This document shows, in pieces, positions 9,901 through 19,600 of a stretch of DNA of 64,000 nt. Location of the stretch: NCBI RefSeq assembly GCF_000756615.1, contig NZ_CP009288.1:3348001-3412000 (forward strand), read 5' to 3'. The DNA is from Paenibacillus durus (GTDB taxonomy: Bacteria; Bacillota; Bacilli; Paenibacillales; Paenibacillaceae). Below the pieces are notes generated by a model. The model worked only from the letters and a program-made list of their open reading frames with translations, was not told where the DNA came from and made no database searches. The translations under genes were made by a program, and so were the position numbers. Each line of letters opens with the position of its first letter. Position 1 is the first letter of the stretch.

Positions 9901-12900
9901 CGGCAGGCCCAGCCGCTCTTGAACTTGCCGAAACCGCTTAAGCCTCGCGAGCAGCTCCTGGTTCATGATGCCGCCGCCAAGAACGGTATTTCGAATCAGG
10001 AGGTCCAGCTCCCACATGGCCCAGCCGGTATGCCGCCACAGACGCAGGAACCTGTGCATTTTGTCGAGGCGGTCAGGGGTGAGGTTGACTATTTTTTGCA
10101 TATCGGTATCGCAGGTGGCGTTAGGACGTTCAATCACCATTTTACCCGGATCGCCCGGGGGGTTAATCCAGCGTACGCAGAGCAGGTCGAGCAGCTGCCC
10201 ATAGCTCAAACGGCTGTGGCGCATGAAGCCGGAGATGGCAATCTCGGTGAGATTGGCATCAAATCCCCAAAATACCGTTTGGCTGGCTGCCGTGCCCGCT
10301 AGTACAGTAACCATCCCCGTTTCGTGCGTCGACATCCCCCAATATTCTCCGGCAATGCTGACATTGGAAGGTGATGGAGCAGCCCCGGACTGGACCGTCT
10401 GAAAAGCCTCCATAAGCTCCCACCGGGGAACTCCCAAATGCTGCAAATATCCCCTCGCCTCTTCCTGCCACAGGTTGAAGGCATTGTCCAGCGGGTAGTT
10501 GGCAGCTTTCAGCGTGTTGTAGGCGTCAACCTTGACGTGCTCCGGAAAAGCCCGCAGCTCCGCTGCGGTTCGGGTCGTTTGAAAGCTGAAGTTCGGACTC
10601 GGCGCGGGAATGGCGTTCTCCAGAACTTCGCACACCAGATCAATATAAGGCAGCGGTGTTTCTGTATTTTCACAGTTAAGCTTGATATTGCCGATGTCCG
10701 GCCTCCGGCCGAAGAGCACGTCTTTTACCGTCTTGCCGGCTGTCTCGGAGTTATGGCTGTCAAGGTAGCGCAAAAGGTCGGCCAGATATGCGGATGGACC
10801 GCACACCGATTGGCAGTCGGCGCAATCGCAAAAATCAAGCGAGCCGAACAGGGTCTCCAAATCGGAGCTCCCCGCTAAAGCCGAAGGCAGTTCCTCCGGC
10901 GTGAAAGTAAAATCCATGATAGCGCGCGGATTCGTACCGTGCAGCTCCAGGCGATAATCCGCGATTCGCTGCAGGACCTGCGCATATTGATACTCGGCCA
11001 AGCCGTAGACGGTAAGCGCTGTACGCTTGTCAACCAGCTGGGTAGCCGTTAGGGCTTCCGCGAATTGTGCTTTGCCGAGCGACATGATTTGAGCCGAGTT
11101 GTGGATCTTCAGGTCAAGCAGCGCTTGCCCGGCCATGGCGGTAGGCGCAATCCGGTGTACACGCTGCAGCACCCGGGTTTCCTGAAGAACGTCCGAATCC
11201 GTAATGCCCTTTTCCTCGAAAAAAACATTGAGATTCGCTGTGCGAAGTTCAAGATCAGGATGCTGGTCAAGCAGTTTCTGAACTTCAGCCGCATGTGGCA
11301 GCGGATTACTCTCGCTGCGGCTAACCGCCGCAGCAAGCGCAACGGCCGGAAACAGCCGCTCGCTCTGACTGGCCAGCGTGGCGGCATAAGTCGAAGCCTG
11401 GTTATCCGTGCCGTCTGTATTCGGAGGCACCTGCCCTCCATTCTCGTTAATCAGGTCTTCCCACTGCCCGGTTGTAAGCTTCGCAAGATCCCGGACGGAT
11501 TGAATCTGCGTGAAATTCGGATCGGCGATCTTCTGCTTCAGCAGATTCAGCATGGGCTTGAAGTTCTTGGTGATATGGCCTACGTTAACGACCGTTTCAA
11601 ATTCCGCAACGGCCTCTTTCCCGCCGAATTCGACTGCGTTCTCGCTTAAGTGAGACCAGAAATCGGGGCCGAGGCTTTTGAACTTGATAAATGTGTCCGC
11701 AACGGCGCCGGAGTGCGGCTTCATCCCCGGCGACGCCTCAAGAAGAGCCTGCAAGCTGCCATTGCCGATCAGAATCGGCTTTTCGAGCGCATAAGTCCGC
11801 TTGAGTGCCGCAAGAGCGTCAAGGATGGCCTGCTTTTGCAAGACTACCGCAATTGGCATCAGATTCAGCGTAATGGCGTTCCCGAAAGCCGACGCCTGAA
11901 GTTCGCCGTCCATGAACACCAGCCCGCCGCAGGCCGATTCGACAAGCTGGTCAATCAGCTCCCAGTCCTCGGTGCTCTCGATGAGATCGCCGGGCAGGCT
12001 GGGAGGCAGGTTCTGTCCGATATAGGCATAGCAGGCTTCAGGACCCAGAACCGGATGCTTGAGCTTGTCGGCGGCGAGATGCGCGAGCACGAGACGCATG
12101 ATGTCTTCGGCAGCCATTCCGGCCCGCAGCGACGCCTCGCTGATCTGCCGGTTCTGCTCCGTCTGTACGAGCGATTTTACGGCTGTGGGTGCTATGGCCT
12201 TGTTCAGCTCGGCCATGCGCGATTCGAACTCGGAAATGCCGCGGTAAGGCTCGTCGCCCTGCGTGAAATTGGCCCAGCAAATCATGGTGGGGTTGACCAG
12301 CGTACGGCTGCCAATCTCCTGATTGCCGACGCCCAGCGCTTTGACCTCCAGGGAGAACGACCGCTTGATCTGCTTGGTGGCCGAATCGCGCGGCGGTTCA
12401 TAGGGGATATCGAAAAATCCGTTTCCAGCCGTCTGACGTTCGGAAAGCAGAGCGCCCGGGCCGCCGATCAGCCTCTCCCACACCTGTATTTTAATTCCGC
12501 CCATACCGGCCCAGAGAGGGTCGCGTACCGATCCGCGCACGCGGTAAGCATATTCTTTCTCGCTTGCCAGGGGGTTGACCTGACGCAAATCGCGGTTGAG
12601 ACTCTCCAAGGTCGGACCTTCGGCATGCCCGGTTACAGGCAGTAACCGGGTACGCTGGTACTCAACCAGGGCTTCCCGGGTCGATTTGCCGAAGGTTTGG
12701 CTCTTGAACTCTTGTTCATTGATGCTGTACCCCAGATAAGCCAAAGCTTCCTGCACATCGTTGACGTGGCGGGCCTTCATATTGAGCCTTGCCGTTTTTC
12801 GGATCGGCTTCAGCTCCCCCGCACTCCCCGGCTTCATACGCATAATAGGCTGCGGAATGCTGGCCGCAAGCGAAATCAGCCGGTCATAGGTGTCAGGGTC

Positions 12901-13551
12901 CAGCTCTCCGGTAGAGGGCAGACCATACTTCTGCTGCAAGGCTTTAAGCGCGGCCCGGGTTGAAGCTCCAATATGCCTTCCGCGCAGCTCGCCGTGATCT
13001 ACCCGCACCTCGCCGAGCTTGGCGGTGTGGAGCGCCCGCAGAAGGGTTCGATGCAGCACAGCCACTTGTCCCTTGGAGCTGAAACGGGCCTTGAGCGCTT
13101 CAGCGCGTAATCTGGCTACAACTTCATCCGATACCCGTCCGTCCTGCGCCAGGTTCATGTTGGCCTGGAATCGCTTCAGGACCTGCTCGGTGCTGGGTCC
13201 AAATCTCCGGTTCCTAATTTCTTCGGGATCAATCGGCTGCCCCACGCGCTGCAGCAGCTCCTGAAGACGCTGCGTCCGCGTCTTGTTCCCGGCCACAAAG
13301 GTATGCGCCAGCTCCGCGTTCAGTTTGGCCACGGTTTCTTTTGTCAATTTCCCGTCCGCAGGAAGGCCGACCCGTTCCTGAACGGTTCGTATCGCTTCCT
13401 GTGTGGAGGTTCCCATTTCTTTGCGGGCAAGGTCGCTCGGAGAGATGTCCAGCTTCAGCTTCTGAAGCGCAGACTGCAATTCGCCAATCGACCTGCCGCC
13501 GAGCGTATCCGGAGAGATCTTCAACCCTTGTGGGAAGATGATTCTATTCAT
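3913..13551 (-). CDS. Tc toxin subunit A (TcA/TcdA-like), enlarged
   Basis: Pore-forming, receptor-binding subunit of an ABC toxin complex. It forms a bell-shaped pentamer that injects the effector held in the TcB-TcC cocoon. Order seen: four peptidoglycan-binding-like repeats (residues about 16-330, each with a G-x-S-T-x-x-A core); a beta-rich transthyretin-like segment (about 335-430); a VRP1/SpvA-like region with CDCADCQSVCGPSAYLADLL (about 905-925); a neuraminidase-like/receptor region (middle third); a hydrophobic pore helix and coiled-coil stalk (about 2,560-2,830); and the TcB-binding C-terminal domain with LPEWLFDMDYPGHFSRRI (about 2,914). At 3,212 aa it is several hundred residues longer than TcdA1 (about 2,500). 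The ATG has GGAGG 8 nt upstream. It lies 66 nt behind the TcB-TcC gene and overlaps the nucleotidyltransferase. Confidence 0.92.
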   Translation of the reverse strand: MNRIIFPQGLKISPDTLGGRSIGELQSALQKLKLDISPSDLARKEMGTSTQEAIRTVQERVGLPADGKLTKETVAKLNAELAHTFVAGNKTRTQRLQELLQRVGQPIDPEEIRNRRFGPSTEQVLKRFQANMNLAQDGRVSDEVVARLRAEALKARFSSKGQVAVLHRTLLRALHTAKLGEVRVDHGELRGRHIGASTRAALKALQQKYGLPSTGELDPDTYDRLISLAASIPQPIMRMKPGSAGELKPIRKTARLNMKARHVNDVQEALAYLGYSINEQEFKSQTFGKSTREALVEYQRTRLLPVTGHAEGPTLESLNRDLRQVNPLASEKEYAYRVRGSVRDPLWAGMGGIKIQVWERLIGGPGALLSERQTAGNGFFDIPYEPPRDSATKQIKRSFSLEVKALGVGNQEIGSRTLVNPTMICWANFTQGDEPYRGISEFESRMAELNKAIAPTAVKSLVQTEQNRQISEASLRAGMAAEDIMRLVLAHLAADKLKHPVLGPEACYAYIGQNLPPSLPGDLIESTEDWELIDQLVESACGGLVFMDGELQASAFGNAITLNLMPIAVVLQKQAILDALAALKRTYALEKPILIGNGSLQALLEASPGMKPHSGAVADTFIKFKSLGPDFWSHLSENAVEFGGKEAVAEFETVVNVGHITKNFKPMLNLLKQKIADPNFTQIQSVRDLAKLTTGQWEDLINENGGQVPPNTDGTDNQASTYAATLASQSERLFPAVALAAAVSRSESNPLPHAAEVQKLLDQHPDLELRTANLNVFFEEKGITDSDVLQETRVLQRVHRIAPTAMAGQALLDLKIHNSAQIMSLGKAQFAEALTATQLVDKRTALTVYGLAEYQYAQVLQRIADYRLELHGTNPRAIMDFTFTPEELPSALAGSSDLETLFGSLDFCDCADCQSVCGPSAYLADLLRYLDSHNSETAGKTVKDVLFGRRPDIGNIKLNCENTETPLPYIDLVCEVLENAIPAPSPNFSFQTTRTAAELRAFPEHVKVDAYNTLKAANYPLDNAFNLWQEEARGYLQHLGVPRWELMEAFQTVQSGAAPSPSNVSIAGEYWGMSTHETGMVTVLAGTAASQTVFWGFDANLTEIAISGFMRHSRLSYGQLLDLLCVRWINPPGDPGKMVIERPNATCDTDMQKIVNLTPDRLDKMHRFLRLWRHTGWAMWELDLLIRNTVLGGGIMNQELLARLKRFRQVQERLGLPADETLALYGDINTEIRVQPDKPERSIDPLYKVMFLNPAVVSPADSGFVLPLDGSGHLPEHKATLLAAFALTEADLELLLARLGNNSLTLANLSKLNRYVVLKRGLGIGIKDLLAMESLSGAADIFASPQTTLEFIGMLDWVAKSGMSADELDYLLNFRPESPYGLREEAITGYVAALREALRSSAAAQREGTIISQVAAAFTLPPGQVQLLLGVILEGKTLGAHLNAPALTLRDGTGVYTLAITAGNFPEIYRTYRLLHKLAKLLTRLKMTRDDLGWLLQKAGDFNLLNPGVLPVTGSAVPAAPLFPAWLALFQWLSFKGLYPEPEGISLRTIFDLAMAAATPSNEIIESIAELTQWNLDDLNDLAAGLGLQHGGVSSDYTRIGSYLRLLECFKLIKRTGIRAGTLLAWSNRDNDTGGAQALVSQQIRQAVKSRYDYSVWLDKAAPMEDALREKKRNALISYLVETSQRTASPDIEVGGKKYANPSYWRDANDLLEYYLIDVEMGVCQLTSRIKQAISSVQMFVQRCMLGLEQPFVEVSRAEQQETVTDNSWSQWKWMKSYRIWEANRKVFLYPENWIEPELRDDKSPFFKELEAEIMQKDITFENAQTVFLNYVQKVHEVARLEITGVYYELDDTDPRDNLAPDINLFHVIGRTRAHPSIYYYRRFDLNYGEWTAWEKIDVDIQSNQVIPVVYNRQLYLFWLSFIEKPQKVKKQPPAKPSNDTNVPETPNQIEIQLAWSMQKDGGWTAKRVSKQKLIHPWQRPLYAYNLKPRYKSRENLLWLDIYISQSPEFNSTRFWDAYRNTREYVTATHPYDERARPWHSSSFVFDGEVVDVKMKGLNGQYHVPDSSGVATDALTQTNSYTYVHDNFGEEGRAIHKLSGPYEIAPRLPLPAGMHYDNVRLANDKRLLNGGNANVLQNGHTQTLLSAAKSPFEIVFSQHQIAFDTAMWGRVPLFYQDNFRTFFIKPEWQQVIVGYNQTLQTYNYNFYPFYHPYTALFMRELNRSGVDGLLNRRIQLRPQEYYPGNNFSFGSYSPSSVAKPDSTVKHDIVDFERYGAYSIYNWEIFFHAPLMIACRLSANQRFEEAMRWFHYIFDPTNVETPNVPQRYWITRPFFEQSSDDYRKQRIENLLRNIEQHSDELKAWKNHPFKPHLIARYRPVAYQKAVVMKYLDNLIAWGDQLFRRDTIESINEATTLYVLAYKLLGRRPVKVPGAGHADRSYNELTADGALDPFGNKQVDVLMENFTDVPVRVTRTAEGAEPLPRLEVAYFSIPNNGRLLEYWNTVEDRLFKIRHCMNIEGAVRQLPLFEPPVDPALLVKAAAAGVDLGSVMSDIATAPSPYRFERLAQKAAELCGEVKTLGDKLLSVLEKFDAEGLALLRSTQEIRLLQAVREVRMKQVEEANESWASLELSKLMAAQKKEYFTSRDLISPWEGIALGLGGISAAAQAAIAVGYALAGGLALIPRFTAGAAGFGGSPEATVDAADGLRFSKAAEAAVMTLSAVAAATDKLGSLASTMGGYWRRKEEWDFQGGLAETEILQIDKQIAGAKVRLAIAEKELENHELQIEEAHAADEYMRSKYTNQQLYEWQIRQVSSIYFQSYQMAYDMVKRAEKCFQFETGNPASTFVQFGYWDSLKKGLLAGERLTNDLRRMEAAYLESNTRDLELTKHVSLAEFLPLSLLALKEGGACSVILPEWLFDMDYPGHFSRRIKTVSISIPCVTGPYTGVNCTLSLTNHGIRINDNVAAGYGNPLAAGDIRFYKSPVPVTAIATSHGQNDAGMFELNFEDDRYLPFEGAGAVSEWRIQLPQENNQFDMSTISDVIIHLRYTAKASGNLDLVKAAKDNVAAILPPSGKRLLVLNHEFGTAWQRFLHPVAGAEQVLTFALDREHLPFYARGKSNINLTKIDLFVETKETGSFSAKLKVPGAAAASDETMNPDPAFGGSQHLAKSGFAAGVPLLGEWQLQIKKSADTDFKSLQPGIIRNAYLVVEFKTS

Positions 13552-13617
13552 CGCTTATCCTCCGTTTCTTAAGCCTTGCATTGTTTGGTCCATGCAACCG
13601 ATTATCTATTGCACTCC

Positions 13618-16600
13618 CTACCATAGATCGAAGAAACGACCGGCATGAAATATGCCGACTCCGATAGCGGCAATGGCTCCAGCGGCAAGCAGCAGCGGCG
13701 CCCCCGCGACTCCCGCCAATATTCCTATCGCTCCGGCCGCGATGGCCAGACCGGCAAGGACCCCTACGCCCCCGGCTACCGCACCCTTCATGTCACCCGC
13801 CTGATAAGCTCTGTATCCGCTTACTCCTGATGTAACCGCTATGCCCAAGCCTCCAATAGCTACCCCGACAGTTAATGCGCTAAAGCCTGCAACTGTAGCA
13901 CCCGCAGTGGTCATTGCGTATATCTCCAGTCCGCCGCCCACCGTTCCAAGCGCGTCCCCAACACCCATGGCTGCGTCGCCCCTCGCGATATCCGCACCTA
14001 GCGAAAAGGCCGACAATCCCGTTCCCACCACCGTCAGAACCTTTCCGGCTGTTCCAATCAAGCCGGGCAGTCCCCTCACATACTGAGGATCAAGCGGATT
14101 GTTGGGTATTGGCTTGCGCGCGCCTGCCAGCGCCCCATCGACGGCTGTTTCCACTGACTTGGGGGCGTCCGTCGGAGCGATCATGACCGCTTGCGGTCTT
14201 TTTCCGGCCATTGTCCCGGTTGGATTGGCGGTGACCGCGTCGCTTGCGGCCCGGGTCGCATCTCTTGTAAACTGCCTGATGTATTTGGCGTCCGTACTGT
14301 CCGTAGATTTGATTTGCTGAACCTTGTTCCCGCCCGGCGGTTCAAAGTCAAAGTCCTTCACATTATCCGTCTGCCAGACACGGGGATTATTGGTATACAT
14401 ATTTTGAAGAATGAACCCTCTTCGGCTCCCGCTTAATCCTTCGTTTTTGAATGAATGCTTCCATATAAACAGCTCGGCTTCCGGAGCAGCGAGACTTAGC
14501 TCAGTGCCGCCGCTGCCAAGACTTCCCGTCTTCGGCTTATCGGGTGGAGGCGCTTTGCTGTCAGCTTCGCCCGGGGGCGCCTTCCCGGCGCCAGGAGAAC
14601 TGTTCTGTCCGTTAGTCCCATCGCCTGTACCGGGTATTTTCAACCAACGGCCGACATCCCAGTTATCACCGGCGCGTTTGGCCAATCCTACGCCTTTGCC
14701 TGAAGCGTCAGGGCTTACCGCCTTGCCATTATCGTCATAGCCGGTAAAGTCATAGCCGCTGGCTCTAAGCTTGCTTGAGAACTCCTTGGGATCCGTAACT
14801 CCCTCCAGACCGAGATCCTTGAGCAAATAATCGGTATGCTGCTCCTCTGTGCCATTGGGATCACGCCACATGACCGGATTATTCGAACAATAGCGATAAA
14901 GGTTCAATCCGGCTGCAAATCCGGCAGGGTCGCTGCTTGTCCACCTTCCCAGCCACGGTGCGTAATATCTCGCCCCGAAATAGTACAGGCCCGTCTCCTC
15001 ATCGCGTTCCTTGCCGCTGAAGCGGTACCGCTTCAGACTCAGGTCATATCCGGGCTTCGCCAGGCGGTACGCCGTGGTCCCGTAGGGATGGTACTCCTCG
15101 TAGGAAACGGGATTGCCGTCTTCGTCCGTCTCAAGCACCGCTGAGCCCAGATGATTGGAGTAGAGGTAACGAATTAACGGCAGGTTCAGCGGATTGGCAG
15201 GATCGCTGCCGTCCTCGTCCCGGGTCTTGGTATCGGCCCGCGCGATAATCCCGGTGTTGTCGCTAAGATGAACCGTCCAGCGCTCGAAGCGAAGCTCGCC
15301 CGTATCTCTCCGCCTGCGCCTGCAGATCAGGACCGCGCCCAGGTAAATCCACTCCAGGTTCAGGTTCCCGCCCCGCTCGATTACTTTGCGGATTCGCTGT
15401 CCTCCCAGATCATAGACGTAATGCGCCATGCCGCCGCCGCCCAAATCCGCCTTCTGCAACTGATCGAGGAAATTCCAGCTCAGGCTCACCAAATGCGGCA
15501 TCTTGGTCATGTTGCCGAAGGCATCATAGTTGTAGTTCCCACTGTATGGACCCGGTTCCGGATCACCCGGCATGCTAGTTGAAACCAGCCTGTTGGTGGA
15601 ATTGGCCGCATCATTCTCATAGCCATATTTGTAACGGCGTGTCCAGCCGCTGCCAATGCCCGCCTGGGCCGCATAACGATGACGCAGCACCGTAATATTT
15701 CCTAAAAGGTCGTACTCATACTCCTCGGTGTATCTGCGCACGGCTTCCGTGTTATTGGAATGAGGCAGATGCGGTACAAAGTCAAGATCGGCATCCGTCC
15801 GGATTCCGTCATTGACGCCGCCGGCATGCTCGCGCCCGGCTGCCCGGATCAGCTGATAGGCCGCATCGTACTCGAACAAGCTGTCGGGATGGACGACAGC
15901 GTTGTTGAAATAATGCGTTTGCCGGGCCTCATCCTTGATGTGTGTAATATTGCCAACCGGATCATAGCTGTAATGCAGATTTTGCAGCGCCCCGGTATTC
16001 GGGTCATCACCGGACCCGAAGGTTACCAGGCCCAGCAGACGGAAGCTTTTGGGATCATAGAAATACCGGCTGCACGCCTCATTTCCGTAAAGCGCATTCA
16101 GACGGCGGCCCTTTGCGTCGTAGTCCTGCTCTTTCAGGAACTCGATAAAAGTGCCCTGTCCACCGATCTGCGCCGAAAGCGAAGCCAGAACACTCGCTTC
16201 ATTGTATACAGGCTTGACGACGGTGCGATCCGGGAGAGTCACCAGAGTCGGGCGATTCAGAGCGTCGTAATCTGCGGAAGCCCGAAAGACCTCACTCGTG
16301 TCCAGCGCGGCGTTTGCCGCCGCCTGAATAGCGGTATAATCGGGTTGATTCAACAATATATCCCAATTTAAATTTTGGCTGTAATCGCTGGACAGAATTC
16401 GTTCCACCCGCTTGGGATTGCCTTTAAAATCCGCCTCCGCCAGCCGCACCATACCGGCCTGATCGAAAATCTGATGGACCGCCCCCAGCAGGTTCAGCTG
16501 TTCACCATCGGGATACCGGTCGCCATATACCATATAGCTGAACAGAATTTCCGACTGTCCTGCTTCCTGTACATAGATGCCGACGGGACGTTGAAGAGAA

Positions 16601-19600
16601 TCGTATTCGGTGCGAAAATGACGGCCCTGCTCATCCCAGGTCCTTACTATTGCGCCCGCCGCATTCTGAAAAATCCAGCGGCGCCCTTTCTCTGCGCTTT
16701 CTCCAAAGACGGGAGAACCGGCCATGCTGACAAATCCGCTTGCGGCCTCTCGCCCCAGTTGGTCGAACACTCTGGTGAGACGGCCCGTCAGATCGCTCTC
16801 CGAACGGACGGCCGCGGTCCTGCCGCCTCCATAGTCGGTCACCGTATAGAATGGACGGCCCAGGCTGTCGAGGCGGATGATTCCAGGCGTGTTCGCATGC
16901 TTGGCCGCAAGCCAGGCGGCGCGCCGCTCGGGATTATTCTGCGGCTCCGGCTCGGCCGCCGGGTCCGGACTCCCCCGCTTGGCATACCATCCGCTGTCTG
17001 TGACGGTATCGTTGGCATCGTAAATCTTCTGATGCCATGGATCAAATTCGACCCTGGTATAAGTGCCGTTTGGGTACTCCGTCCGCAGGTTGCGCCCGAG
17101 AGGATCGTAATAGAGGATCGGGGTCACACCGATTTCCCGGGGGCCCCGCTCGTCTTCATACTCGTGCGTCGCGCTGAAGTAAGGCTCATACTGCTTGACA
17201 GGGTTGCCCTTGTTGTTCAGAATCGTCCGGCCGCTGCCGATCCAGCGCGGATTGGCGTCCACCTCCAAGATGATGCCGCCCGGACTCGCCCGCAGGGCCT
17301 TGCCGGGATTGGCCTGCCGCTTGATCATAACCACGCTCCCGTTCCCGTCCGAGTACACGTAGCTTTCCTGCCACCTTGGATTGGCTGGGCCGTGCAGCTC
17401 GCGGGCAAGCATGCGGACATAATTAGGCTTGCGGCCTTTCATCCATTGATACAGATCGTATTCCACCCGTATGGTCGGATCGTCCAGCGAATCGCCGTCT
17501 CCGCCTCCCTCCTTCCCCATGGCAGCGGATTTGACGACGACTCCCAGAGCGTCCATCTCCACGGCGGCGCGGTTTTTGTTGGGATCGGTCAACATCACCG
17601 CACCCAGCACGCGGTAGTCGTTGACTGCGATGCTTTCATTCCAGGCTACCTGTTTGACCTTAACCCGCTCCACGAGCAGATCATACCCATCATAATCGGC
17701 GTTCGTCTCCACTCCGAAGAGATCCTTCATTCCGATGGGAATATAGAAATGAGCGGCAGGATCGGTGGGATACAACGCGGTGCCGGATCGAATCCACCAG
17801 TTCTCATCCCCATCCAGGTGCACATAACCTGCCTGAATACAATCAGCTTCGCTTACGTTCCCCACGTAGCAGGTTGCAATAGCTCCCGGTGTAAAAGCAA
17901 GCCTAAAGCTTTGATGAACCAGCCCGAGCGTGTCCTGACGCCCTGGCGGAAGCGGATTCAAATGATCATCGGCATACACCGTCCGGGTTCTCGACAACAG
18001 ACGTTTCTGTGGCGCCAAGCCGCTGGCCTGCGCTTCGTAGGGAATCGCGGCAGCTCCGGCAATCCCCATCCTGATCTCCGCTAATCGGAACAATCCGGTA
18101 GCGGGGGCCAGGCCCGTTATTTCATAGCTTCTCGACTCAAATGGTGCTCGCAGCCGGTATGCGGAAACAGGGACTGTCCGGTCGATATCGGCGGTATAAT
18201 CCGTCTCCGCGTAAGCGATATAAAGGCGCTGCTGCCCGGCGGTCACTTCTGCAGGCAGCGCTGGATCAGCGGTGCTGCGGCCATATACGACCGAGCAGGA
18301 TTTGAGTGAGTTCCCGTATTCATCCGTCTCCAAATTCAGCATGTGGGCGATGCGCGGGTCCTCCGGATTGCGTTCGTAATGTACGGAAAGGGACTCACAG
18401 CCGATAGGGAGACATACCGCGTGCCTCTGCTCCCCATGCCGTTGAATCAACCGAATCTCGTAATTGTGTTCCTCCGCGCTGTACGGATGCGGGGCCTGTT
18501 CCGATCCATCGAAGCTGTACACCTCCCGCCGCAGCGGGAGCCCTTTCAGCGCCCGCAGGCATTCCTTCCATTCCCGGTCATCCAGCTCCGGCGGCAGCAT
18601 CGACTCTGGCGTAAACGGCTCGCCCCGGTAATATTCTCCCCGCAGCTGATGAAGAACACGTTCCCGGTCGAAGCAGGCGCCCGTATGATACCATGTGCGC
18701 GTCGTAACCGGCGGCTGGTTGATTGCAGCGGCACCGCTTCCCTCGTCTTCCCCCTCTCCCGCCTCATTCCCGGTCCACGATTCGGTATCCAGCCGCTCCA
18801 CCATGGCAAAGCCGCGGAACTCGCGCTCGTCGCCATCAAAATAACCGTGATGGTAAACGTAGCGGTTGACAAAACGGTAACCGGTAATGTGATCCCGGGT
18901 CTCCACACGCTCGACCACATGAACGGGAAGAGGAAGCTTGGTAGCCCAAGGCCTCCCGGCGAGCTTGTCAGCTAGATAAAACGCTGTTGAAGGCGCGTAT
19001 TGAACTTCCGTTTCGCCTCCAAGATTATTGATTGACCTAACCAGCAAATGCGGCTTCCGGCCGCCCGTCAAATCGATGTAGCGGAGGCTCCGGCGTGCCT
19101 CTCCAGGCATGGACGAGCTCCATACAAGACAAGCCGTCCCATTCCCCAACAAATCGACGGCCGCTGCAGAGGAGAGTTCCTCTCCCGTCAGGGGAAGATC
19201 GTCAAGCTGAACCGGAATGCTCCAGCGATTACCCGACTGGTTGAAGTAGAGGCGCACGCCCTCCCGCGCGAAATAGACAAGGTCGGTAATGCCTGAACCA
19301 TCGAGATCGGCAAGGCGGATGCGCGCCTGATCGAATTGGCCGGGAAGGTCGAACCGGGGGGCGCCGTCCATCACTACCTTTGCGCCGAAGCGGCCATAGC
19401 CCCGGTTAGGCCAATAACAAATTTCGCCGTTGCGGATACGTACAAGGTCAGTGAGTCCGTCGCCGGACAGATCCGCCAAATAAATCGACTGCTCCCCATC
19501 CGCAAGTACGAGCCGCGGACCCGGCTCCTCGCTGGAAGGCTGCCGAACCGAACGGGCAGGGCCGAACCCTTCTTTTCCCAGCGACGGATACCATGTGAAA

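Noticed and set aside
16375..18084. A 569-codon open frame on the plus strand antisense to the TcB-TcC gene
   Set aside because: It mirrors a GC-rich coding strand, has no ribosome binding site and no domain, and the minus-strand protein is clearly conserved.
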